Below, in pieces: positions 1-9,600 of a stretch of DNA of 63,675 bases; the first letter of the stretch is position 1; every line of letters begins with the position of its first letter. The notes beneath the pieces were generated by a model that worked only from the letters and a program-made list of their open reading frames with translations, ran no database searches and was not told where the DNA came from. Source of the stretch: Nemertoderma westbladi (Eukaryota > Xenacoelomorpha > Nemertodermatida > Nemertodermatidae). The position numbers were made by a program, and so were the translations under genes. Where the stretch lies: assembly GCA_032718475.1 (NCBI GenBank), contig JAUCBJ010001403.1:1-63675 (forward strand). Direction: 5' to 3'.

Positions 1-57
1 GTCAAGTACTCTGCGTTGATACCACTGCTTTAAGCAGTGGTATCAACGCAGAGTACT
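1..57. other. PCR adapter dimer at contig edge (artefact)
   Basis: Positions 32-57 match the 26-base SMART-type amplification adapter, which begins AAGCAGTGGTATCAACGCAG. Positions 5-30 are its exact reverse complement, with a single T at 31 between them. The perfect head-to-head palindrome is a ligated or primer-dimer adapter and not genomic DNA. This adapter is used in template-switch cDNA and in low-input long-read genomic amplification. Sequence left of about position 58 should be trimmed, and the true neighbour on this side is unknown. Confidence 0.95.
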
Positions 58-737
58 AACATATATAAATAGGTTGGATAAGTTATAAAGCGAAGTTATA
101 AAATGCGAACAATTTATTTTGGTATATAAATAAAAATACATTCTGCTTGATCAATAATTAAGTTTTTGGAGAATAAAGGTGCAATGTGCATTCACACAGT
201 AACAACTATGTTTACCAAAGGAATTACCTGTTCACTGCCATTGGAAAGCTTCCACAGTAAAAACCCTTCCACTCGGTTTCCAAAGTAACCTTGTTTTATA
301 AGTGTTTTAAAAAGTGTCTTTGGCGAAATCGCACCTTCCGTTACGTACCGGTAGCTTAGTATATAAGAGTCGTAATTTTTTCATTTCAATAGAAAAGAAT
401 GCTTGCGTTGCACGGATTCAAAATATGTAACAATATCAGAATTTCGTTGAGAATCAGATGAGATGTAGGCATTTAAAGATTGCAAGAAGCATCGTTCCTG
501 AAGGCCATTTATTCTATTTAATAAATACATATGTTCTGGGACATTTTGTTTATGTATGAATAGCTACGCAATACCAATAGAGCATCTTGTATAGGCATCT
601 GTAATCGATTTTTTAAGCCCTCGCAGGCAGACACCTAAAGACGCGCTCCCTCGTGATTTAGTTTCAGTAACATAAATTCACTCCATATTATCTCCATAAT
701 TCTACATATTATATTACAGTATCTACATAATATCTTA
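58..737. other. Gene-poor AT-rich stretch
   Basis: I see no convincing exon, RNA gene or mobile-element signature here. Reading frames are short and broken on both strands. Confidence 0.5.
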
Positions 738-966
738 AATATACGCCGACCTTTGTTTAAAAAAATATACGCCTACCTTTGTTTAAAAAATATACGCCTA
801 CCTTTGTTTAAAAAATATACGCCTACCTTTGTTTAAAAAATATACGCCTACCTTTGTTTAAAAAATATACGCCTACCTTTGTTTAAAATATATACGCCGA
901 CCTTTGTTTAAAAAATATACGCCGACCTTTGTTTAAAAAATATACGCCTACCTTTGTTTAAAAAAT
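738..966. repeat. 25-bp minisatellite, nine copies
   Basis: Nine tandem copies of a roughly 25-bp unit (core TACGCCTACCTTTGTTTAAA) run through this interval. They vary between CGCCTACC and CGCCGACC and in the length of the A run (25-26 bp). There is no open frame through the array and no similarity to the intronic arrays of the RPLP0 gene. Confidence 0.95.
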
Positions 967-2824
967 ACCGCACCATAAAAATACTTAAGTTGTAAACAAA
1001 AATAGATATTTGAAAACGGTTTTTCCTGGAAACTAAATTTGGCATTTAATTCCACCATTAAAAAAATCAATGTTTTGAACTCTCAAAGGTACATTCTCAC
1101 CTTTAAATTAATTTACCTCATTTAGTAATGGTTGATTTCTTGCTGATAATAATAATTATTCACTTTAAACTTTCTGTGAGTGGGGCTGAATACTGAAAAT
1201 ATTTAGTAATCAAAAACTGAAATTACTGAAATCAATTGGCAATCTAAACTTTTTAGCAACACCTTGCTAAGAAAAAAAAAGCATAAATACTGTAATTCAA
1301 GATTCAGGACAAACTATGATTATGATATTCAGCATTTATTTCGATTCAACAAAATAATTTATCCTACAGCAGTGCTAACAGTACCCGGTAATAGCAATAA
1401 AAGTAAATTGTTAGAAATACGAAACTTAAAGTGTATTATACACTTTTTTATACACCGATTTTGTAACTGCTACACTTTGTCTATCACAAAATAGTACTTT
1501 TTTTTTTGTACGCAGTCATCCAAAGAAAATACTTTATATTTCCATTGCAACATTTTCACAATTTCAGTTGTTTTTAGCAGTTGTTTCTTTTGAAAGGGTT
1601 TGCGGAAAAATAATATCAATTTTCGGGCCATTTTTGGAAATTACTAAAATGTGCCTTAGGGCCACCAGAGGCTTAATCCGGCACTGAGTGTATAGCCAGT
1701 CAGCCTACTGTTAAAGTAATGAATTGAAATCCACAACCTACTGTAAGTTAATGATGATATGGAAAACAGAAACTAAAATGTTTGAAATTTAATTTCAGTG
1801 TTCAGTACTACCTGTGATTTACCATAAGTATTTCATAATTATTATTCATAATTATTATATTATTTATTCGTTATTATAAGCATTTCAAACTAGAAACAGT
1901 TTTGCTGTTATTACCCGCCCAGCTGTTATATTTTTCTTTGAGCAAATTTTTGGGAAGTCGTCATCGACGTCCAACCAGGATCGGAACAGGTGATCTCAAA
2001 GTTAGAAGTCAGACATACTAACATTGAGCCGAGGTCACAACAGCGCTGCATTCTCCACGAAAAATTGTATTAATTATAATTACGAATCATCATTCACCCA
2101 ATAATAACTTCTGTCTGTCAACGCAATTAATTATGACCTGCATTTATTACACTACAGTACTACCACTGTACTAGGTCGAGCGACCTCGAACAATAAATTA
2201 TTATACACTTCAGACTTATTCTGACCCACGCATTTTCAACTGTAATTTTATAAACGTTTGGTGTAATTTATACAGACACGGAATTAATTATCTTACGGAT
2301 AGGATAATTAACAAACATTTTGTGCCACTAGGACGGAAATGATTCGCAGTTCCCTTCAGCAACAATCGATGTTGATTCCCCGGGGGTAATGAGTGGCAAT
2401 ACTGGTACGGGATCAGGTAACAGGTATCCAAGGTCATTATCATAAAAATATCATTAACATTCCGACTAAAGATAATATAAAAACCCTTCAAAATGCGGCC
2501 ATTTGTTACTTTCCTACAACCCAATCTGTCATTCAACTTACGATACTATTGTATATGCAAATGGTTGATTCCCCTAGAGTAATGTCGAGTTGTCCTACAT
2601 GCTGGTTAGGGCTGCTATCAGAGGTTGTCATAGAAACAAGAAAACAACACCCAGAGTGGAATTTAAAACGCCCAAATATCCATATAAGAATCATTCTTGA
2701 CGAAATATTATCTTATGAAAAAGAAAAATGCCTTAGGATTCAAGGTTTCTTGCATGATGTGGTTGTTGTTTTTCATTTGTAAATAAATTCATGATGTAAA
2801 TATGTTTATATATCATGTAAAACT
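967..2824. other. Gene-poor stretch upstream of the receptor gene
   Basis: AT-rich sequence with no recognisable gene. A 129-codon frame at 2393-2782 (+) matches no family I know and has no supporting features, so it could be chance or 5' UTR of the receptor transcript. The sequence just before 2825 is AT-rich (TTTATATATCATG near 2805) and could be promoter or 5' UTR. Confidence 0.45.
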
Positions 2825-4282
2825 ATGTTTTTGTTTACAATATTGCTGGTTTTCGTAAACCCCGATTGTTCGCTCACTAAGTATGTAAGCGGTGAGATTA
2901 ATTCAACCTCCGATTTCGTATTTCTCACTCGATTTTGTTTTTTGCGGCGATACGGAAAGATTTCCTACGACATCGAATACGACGGTGGCGACCCAGCACC
3001 GAAACTTCTGTTCTATTTCGACACGCCCACGCAATGGCCAGCTGTATACGCCTCCAACGAAACGTGCGAACACAAAGTATCATCGGCGAAACGACACGAA
3101 AACCAACAGATTATTCTAGAACCAAATTACCCATTCTCAGGATGCGCCGAAAAATCGGGCGAACTACGGTGCAAGGCGAGTCACAGTTTCCATAGCGACC
3201 GTGAGCGCTGGTGGTACATAGTTGTGGCGTCGTGTGGTGCTGGGGGTATTCGTCTGCGGTATAACTTCACACTACTGAACGGGAGGCGTTTCAATAAACA
3301 CCTGTCTGCGGATGAAGACGGTCTTATTATCGTTTACAGTTTGTTTATTTTACTCTTTGTTGTTTTACTAACGGCGGCTTCCGTTACTGCTAGACAACTC
3401 TATCTGCGCCAGTACCTCCATCCCACCTACCTCATCTACATGGGGGCGGTTGTATCCGAGACAATATCCGTGTTGCTATTAACGACCAGTTACGTCGTGT
3501 ACGCGGCTACGGGGTTCGAGCGACCGGCTATTAAACTCGCAGGTAAAATTCTAGAAATTATAAGCGATGTTGGATTTCTTCTCGCGGTGCTGTTATTCAG
3601 TCAAGGATACACAGTGACCCGGAGCAATCTCCCTCTATCGGCGCGAATCTGCACTGTTTGTTACTTAGTGGTTTACTCTTTAGCATACATGGGGGCGTTC
3701 CTATTCAGTGTGTTCCTATCGGACTCAGCTACAGTTCTGTACTTCTACGAATCTATCCCTGGCTACGTATCTATCGGATTAAAGTTCATCTCCTGGCTGT
3801 ACATGAGCGCGAGTGTGTGTCGAACTGCGTATTCTAACTCTGGTAAAATAAAGTTTTATATTATCTTCTTTTCATTTTTCACCTGGTGGCTATTAATTGG
3901 ACCCATTTTAATTCTTGTCGCAATGTTCGCAATGGCGAAATATTTCCGAGAGAAACTCATAACTTCTGTGATGCTCACAGCGACGCTGATTGCTTACGTC
4001 TTCCTATTGGCTATTACTCATCCATCGTTGATTAAGTCGTCATTTCCGTTTCACATTCGAACCAATCAGACCGGCCCGATGAGTGACGGTAGAGGTAACT
4101 TTATCGCACACCCCTACGCGGCCGGTGCTGGAACTTACAATCAGATGGACATATTCACGATAACGAAATTAAACGAACCTAATGTTCGTTCACACCATAA
4201 CGGAGAAGCCGAAAACGGCCGAATGCCCAATAATATTTCAACAAATACGGATACAATCGAATATTCGCCAAAAAATGCATAA
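2825..4282 (+). CDS. GPR180/TMEM145-family seven-transmembrane protein, intronless
   Basis: A single uninterrupted 485-codon frame. Residues 1-16 look like a signal peptide. Residues 17-165 form a Cys-rich extracellular/luminal domain with family hallmarks: DFVFLTRFCFL at 30-40, LLFYFDTPTQWPAVY at 61-75, YPFSGC at 102-107, RERWWYIVVASC at 126-137, and a SADE motif just before the membrane. Seven hydrophobic segments follow at about 167-187, 201-224, 242-262, 272-298, 314-334, 341-368 and 377-397. The hydrophilic tail begins with an FPFHIRTNQ motif (407-415) also typical of the family. This is the GpcrRhopsn4 (intimal-thickness-related receptor) architecture. The biochemical role is poorly defined across the family, with GPR180 linked to TGF-beta-type signalling in vertebrates. 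Relatives are usually multi-exon, so the lack of introns suggests retroposition or lineage-specific intron loss. I cannot decide between TMEM145 and GPR180 orthology. Confidence 0.9.
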   Translation: MFLFTILLVFVNPDCSLTKYVSGEINSTSDFVFLTRFCFLRRYGKISYDIEYDGGDPAPKLLFYFDTPTQWPAVYASNETCEHKVSSAKRHENQQIILEPNYPFSGCAEKSGELRCKASHSFHSDRERWWYIVVASCGAGGIRLRYNFTLLNGRRFNKHLSADEDGLIIVYSLFILLFVVLLTAASVTARQLYLRQYLHPTYLIYMGAVVSETISVLLLTTSYVVYAATGFERPAIKLAGKILEIISDVGFLLAVLLFSQGYTVTRSNLPLSARICTVCYLVVYSLAYMGAFLFSVFLSDSATVLYFYESIPGYVSIGLKFISWLYMSASVCRTAYSNSGKIKFYIIFFSFFTWWLLIGPILILVAMFAMAKYFREKLITSVMLTATLIAYVFLLAITHPSLIKSSFPFHIRTNQTGPMSDGRGNFIAHPYAAGAGTYNQMDIFTITKLNEPNVRSHHNGEAENGRMPNNISTNTDTIEYSPKNA

Positions 4283-4496
4283 AAATTTAATTATTTGATT
4301 TACTGCTGTATTTAAGGCAGTTATGGTTCATTTGTACACAGTGCCTTTGCCATTATTGTTGACAATTGATTTTGATTGTTGTTTTCCCTTGGTGTTGTGT
4401 GCCTGCCTGTGTCTGCACAGCTAAAATGAATATTAATGGAAATTGGAGGTCCTAAATTTTATTAATTTTTGTTATTTACTCGATATGATGTTGGGC

Positions 4497-4502
4497 AATA
4501 AA
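4497..4502 (+). terminator. Candidate poly(A) signal of the receptor gene
   Basis: A canonical AATAAA lies about 215 nt after the receptor stop codon and is the first exact match downstream. The cleavage site is not defined. Confidence 0.5.
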
Positions 4503-5311
4503 CGAAAAATATAATTATACAGAGTATTACATGAGAAAAAAAGTATAACTTTATTTTCACTATTCGAGGCATTTTATTTACCGAGCGCCAGCGAGGTTAA
4601 TAAAGGATCGAGAGAATATTGAAAAAAAAATGTTTTGCGTACGTTTCTGTTGCTCAACTCTTTAATAAAACATAGAGCGATATAGTGTTACAAAATAAAT
4701 TGAACTGTAGTATTTTACTATATTGCTTCCATAGTTACTGCGATTCAAATTATTTTACTCTATAACTCCTGACGCTGCTTTATTCAATGTTAAATAATTT
4801 AGTGTCATCGAATATTTATTACGATACTATTACGATTATTGGATATTGAGTTCCGTTTTGGAGTTCGCCTTGAAGTTGCAATAACTTTTGAGTGTGTGAA
4901 TGGATTTTGCTCAAATTAGGCCTACGTGCAAACCTTTCCTGGCCTGTTATTAACAGCGCTTATTTTGACGCTTATTTGCTCAATCATCAGTAATCACTTT
5001 ATGGTGAGCACTGCCTTGTAATGTATTGTTTATTTATACTTATAAGTTTGCAAATAAAAGAGACCTATCTATCTATCTATCTTTTCTGCTTCGATTCTTT
5101 TTCAACACATGTAATCAAAAATAATTTATTTTACTTTTACTTTTTCCAAAAATAATTTATTTTACTTTTTTCGCCGGGAAAAAGGAAAATCAATGCAAAC
5201 CTATTTTTTGTTTTACAATGGGAATAGAGAATGAATCTTTAAATCTGACCTTGAAACCTTGGTAACTAATGATCTTGATTTTTAATCACCCAAGGATAAT
5301 CTCTGTATATT
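4503..5311. other. Intergenic AT-rich sequence with minor repeats
   Basis: No gene is seen. A short CTAT microsatellite lies at about 5065-5082, preceded by GCAAATAAAAGAGAC, a layout resembling the 3' tail of a non-LTR retrotransposon. Two near-identical copies of a 22-bp AT-rich segment occur at about 5117-5138 and 5147-5168. Confidence 0.5.
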
Positions 5312-5745
5312 GTACAAAATAGTGCGGCACGTCTACTATGTGGCATTAAAACGCGGGACCCTATGCACAGCGACCCCAGTATTAAGAAATCTCCACTGGC
5401 TACCGATATTACGACGCATCGAATATAAAATAGCCCTATTGACATACAAATGCTTAAAATGACTCGCTCCTGATTACTGGAGTGACTTGCTTGTGCGCTA
5501 CAATCCTCCCAGAAACCTACGTTCGAGTAACCAACATTTATTGGTTACACCATTGAGATGCTATGCTGGTTTGACAAAAATTTTGCCACCACCATGCAAT
5601 CATTAATTGGCAAGCCCAATGCAGCGTGCATTAAGAATGCTATGCCGGCTTATCAACAAAGTTGCACCCCGACAACTCCCTTTCCCCCATGACTTTCGCG
5701 AGATTATCCGCATCTTCAAGGCCAGTGTCCTTTAGGGGCGTCTTA
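5312..5745 (+). pseudogene. Broken non-LTR retrotransposon (CR1/L2-like) ORF2 C-terminal remnant
   Basis: The translated fragments carry the conserved tail of LINE reverse transcriptases. First comes VQNSAARLLCGIKTRD from 5312, then after a frame change LRNLHWLPILRRIEYKIALL, then LAPDYWSDLL and NLRSSNQHLLVTPL. A possible weak end segment (PRQLPFPHDF) lies near 5680. It is inactivated by at least one frameshift and an in-frame TGA between the CLK and LAPD segments. The reverse transcriptase catalytic part is absent, so this is a 5'-truncated dead copy of the kind normally left by LINE insertion. Confidence 0.8.
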
Positions 5746-5751
5746 CGAAAG

Positions 5752-5964
5752 TCATGGGTTGTCCTGGACTGGAACTACTGCTGCTCTAAATAATCGGACC
5801 TTAAGTTTCCGATTAATTATCGGTGACTTCCAAATCCTGGAAAGCCTATCCAAGGCTGCCCATGGATTTCCCTTACGTATTCGAAGGTCCTCACCTGACC
5901 AGTAAGTAATCAGTGCTCGGGGGACATGAATATCGACTTTAAACCCAACCCACCTACCAACCAA
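5752..5964 (-). pseudogene. Non-LTR retrotransposon reverse transcriptase remnant, opposite orientation
   Basis: The minus-strand frame contains AALDRLSRIWKS followed by RKLKVRLFRAAVVPV. This is the recognisable segment after the LINE reverse transcriptase palm, which in intact elements usually continues into LLYG-E-W. That continuation is missing because the fragment abuts the plus-strand LINE tail at about 5745-5757. This is probably a second, older element cut by the first. No catalytic motifs are retained. Confidence 0.7.
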
Positions 5965-6264
5965 TCAATCCATCACTGGACATGACCCAACTAATAAAAT
6001 ATACAGATTACTGTGAAATGTTATTATTTCATAAATGTATAATAGTTTAAATTCACTTAAATTCAAGCTTTTAACACAAAAGGTGTAAATCAAATTTACA
6101 AGAGAATAAACTATTATGTTAAATTATTATTCTATGTAGTTACCATAACTACGAGTTAGCAACATGGCCACTACAACATCGATTTAATATCGATACCAAC
6201 CAAACAACATTCATGGAATATCGATGTACCCGGAACATATTGGGCCGACAACAATCAACCCCGA
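5965..6264. other. 3' UTR and downstream flank of RPLP0
   Basis: Immediately downstream of the RPLP0 stop codon on the minus strand, AT-rich and without other coding signals. It includes inverted ATCGAT-containing motifs near 6177-6190 and 6220-6228 that could form a small 3' UTR hairpin. Confidence 0.5.
6183..6188 (-). terminator. Candidate RPLP0 poly(A) signal (ATTAAA variant)
   Basis: On the minus strand ATTAAA lies 77-82 nt after the stop codon. It is the commonest variant of AATAAA, and I found no exact AATAAA nearer. A short 3' UTR suits a ribosomal protein transcript. Confidence 0.4.
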
Positions 6265-6629
6265 CTAGTCGAACAAACCGAATCCCATGTCATCGTCGCT
6301 CTCTTCCTCAGGCTCCGGCTCGGGTTTCTTCTCCTCGGCGGCAGCTCCGGTAGCCCCGGCTACGGGGGCCGCGGCTATAAAGGCCGACGGGTCCGCCAGG
6401 TAGGCGAGCATCGCTTCTGCTTCCGGGAAGGCGTAGTCGGTCTCGGCTGCGACGGCGAGGACGTTCTTAAAGGCGTTGGCGATGGAGTGGGGGGCGGAAG
6501 CGACGGTCGGGTAGCCGATCTCTAGGGAGACAGCCGCCACGTTGGCGACACCCGCCATAAACATGTTGCGGATGTCCGCGTCACTGATGTCGAGAATCAT
6601 AGGGCTGAATATAGAGCCCTGGTCGTAAA
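6265..6629 (-). CDS. RPLP0: RPLP0 terminal coding exon 5 (residues 193-313)
   Basis: It starts right after CAG at 6632-6630 and encodes [15 protein letters not shown], then [19 protein letters not shown], the hinge, and the [11 protein letters not shown] tail, stopping at TAG 6267-6265. It carries the P1/P2-binding helices and the translation-factor-binding tail. Its first 23 nt (6607-6629) are part of the 56-bp unit repeated 188 more times upstream in the intron. Confidence 0.96.
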
Positions 6630-9600
6630 CTGAAACAAACAGAATGTCCAACGTTAGTGATGGAATATAGAGCCCTGGTCGTAAACTGAAACAAACAGAA
6701 TGTCCACTGTTAGTGATGGAATATAGAGCCCTGGTCGTAAACTGAAACAAACAGAATGTCCAATGTTAGTGATGGAATATAGAGCCCTGGTCGTAAACTG
6801 AAACAAACAGAATGTCCAACGTTAGTGATGGAATATAGAGCCCTGGTCGTAAACTGAAACAAACAGAATGTCCAATGTTAGTGATGGAATATAGAGCCCT
6901 GGTCGTAAACTGAAACAAACAGAATGTCCAATGTTAGTGATGGAATATAGAGCCCTGGTCGTAAACTGAAACAAACAGAATGTCCAATGTTAGTGATGGA
7001 ATATAGAGCCCTGGTCGTAAACTGAAACAAACAGAATGTCCAATGTTAGTGATGGAATATAGAGCCCTGGTCGTAAACTGAAACAAACAGAATGTCCAAC
7101 GTTAGTGATGGAATATAGAGCCCTGGTCGTAAACTGAAACAAACAGAATGTCCAATGTTAGTGATGGAATATAGAGCCCTGGTCGTAAACTGAAACAAAC
7201 AGAATGTCCAACGTTAGTGATGGAATATAGAGCCCTGGACGTAAACTGAAACAAACAGAATGTCCAACGTTAGTGATGGAATATAGAGCCCTGGTCGTAA
7301 ACTGAAACAAACAGAATGTCCAATGGTAGTGAGGGAATATAGAGCCCTGGTCGTAAACTGAAACAAACAGAATGTCCAATGTTAGTGATGGAATATAGAG
7401 CCCTGGTCGTAAACTGAAACAAACAGAATGTCCAATGTTAGTGATGGAATATAGAGCCCTGATCGTAAACTGAAACAAACAGAATGTCCAATGTTAGTGA
7501 TGGAATATAGAGCCCTGATCGTAAACTGAAACAAACAGAATGTCCAATGTTAGTGATGGAATATAGAGCCCTGATCGTAAACTGAAACAAACAGAATGTC
7601 CAACGTTAGTGATGGAATATAGAGCCCTGGTCGTAAACTGAAACAAACAGAATGTCCAACGTTAGTGATGGAATATAGAGCCCTGGTCGTAAACTGAAAC
7701 AAACAGAATGTCCAACGTTAGTGATGGAATATAGAGCCCTGGTCGTAAACTGAAACAAACAGAATGTCCAACGTTAGTGATGGAATATAGAGCCCTGGTC
7801 GTAAACTGAAACAAACAGAATGTCCAATGTTAGTGATGGAATATAGAGCCCTGATCGTAAACTGAAACAAACAGAATGTCCAACGTTAGTGATGGAATAT
7901 AGAGCCCTGGTCGTAAACTGAAACAAACAGAATGTCCAACGTTAGTGATGGAATATAGAGCCCTGGTCGTAAACTGAAACAAACAGAATGTCCAATGTTA
8001 GTGATGGAATATAGAGCCCTGGTCGTAAACTGAAACAAACAGAATGTCCAACGTTAGTGATGGAATATAGAGCCCTGGTCGTAAACTGAAACAAACAGAA
8101 TGTCCAACGTTAGTGATGGAATATAGAGCCCTGGTCGTAAACTGAAACAAACAGAATGTCCAACGTTAGTGATGGAATATAGAGCCCTGGTCGTAAACTG
8201 AAACAAACAGAATGTCCAACGTTAGTGATGGAATATAGAGCCCTGATCGTAAACTGAAACAAACAGAATGTCCAACGTTAGTGATGGAATATATAGACCT
8301 GGTCGTAAACTGAAACAAACAGAATGTCCACTGTTAGTGATGGAATATAGAGCCCTGGTCGTAAACTGAAACAAACAGAATGTCCAACGTTAGTGATGGA
8401 ATATAGAGCCCTGGTCGTAAACTGAAACAAACAGAATGTCCAACGTTAGTGATGGAATATAGAGCCCTGGTCGTAAACTGAAACAAACAGAATGTCCAAC
8501 GTTAGTGATGGAATATAGAGCCCTGGTCGTAAACTGAAACAAACAGAATGTCCAATGTTAGTGATGGAATATAGAGCCCTGATCGTAAACTGAAACAAAC
8601 AGAATGTCCAACGTTAGTGATGGAATATAGAGCCCTGGTCGTAAACTGAAACAAACAGAATGTCCAACGTTAGTGATGGAATATAGAGCCCTGGTCGTAA
8701 ACTGAAACAAACAGAATGTCCAACGTTAGTGATGGAATATAGAGCCCTGGTCGTAAACTGAAACAAACAGAATGTCCAATGTTAGTGATGGAATATAGAG
8801 CCCTGGTCGTAAACTGAAACAAACAGAATGTCCACTGTTAGTGATGGAATATAGAGCCCTGGTCGTAAACTGAAACAAACAGAATGTCCAACGTTAGTGA
8901 TGGAATATAGAGCCCTGGTCGTAAACTGAAACAAACAGAATGTCCAATGTTAGTGATGGAATATAGAGCCCTGGTCGTAAACTGAAACAAACAGAATGTC
9001 CAATGTTAGTGATGGAATATATAGACCTGGTCGTAAACTGAAACAAACAGAATGTCCAATGTTAGTGATGGAATATAGAGCCCTGGTCGTAAACTGAAAC
9101 AAACAGAATGTCCAACGTTAGTGATGGAATATAGAGCCCTGGTCGTAAACTGAAACAAACAGAATGTCCAATGTTAGTGATGGAATATAGAGCCCTGGTC
9201 GTAAACTGAAACAAACAGAATGTCCAATGTTAGTGATGGAATATAGAGCCCTGGTCGTAAACTGAAACAAACAGAATGTCCAATGTTAGTGATGGAATAT
9301 AGAGCCCTGGTCGTAAACTGAAACAAACAGAATGTCCAATGTTAGTGATGGAATATAGAGCCCTGATCGTAAACTGAAACAAACAGAATGTCCAACGTTA
9401 GTGATGGAATATAGAGCCCTGGTCGTAAACTGAAACAAACAGAATGTCCAACGTTAGTGATGGAATATAGAGCCCTGGTCGTAAACTGAAACAAACAGAA
9501 TGTCCAATGGTAGTGATGGAATATAGAGCCCTGGTCGTAAACTGAAACAAACAGAATGTCCAATGTTAGTGATGGAATATAGAGCCCTGGTCGTAAACTG

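Noticed and set aside
2393-2782. 129-codon plus-strand frame as a gene
   Set aside because: No family resemblance or domain signature, and it overlaps an opposing frame. It may be 5' UTR of the receptor or chance.
6265-6750. A 161-codon frame as a stand-alone protein
   Set aside because: Only residues from YDQGSIF onward are P0. The N-terminal part is translated repeat and intron upstream of the exon 5 acceptor. The complete spliced gene explains it.
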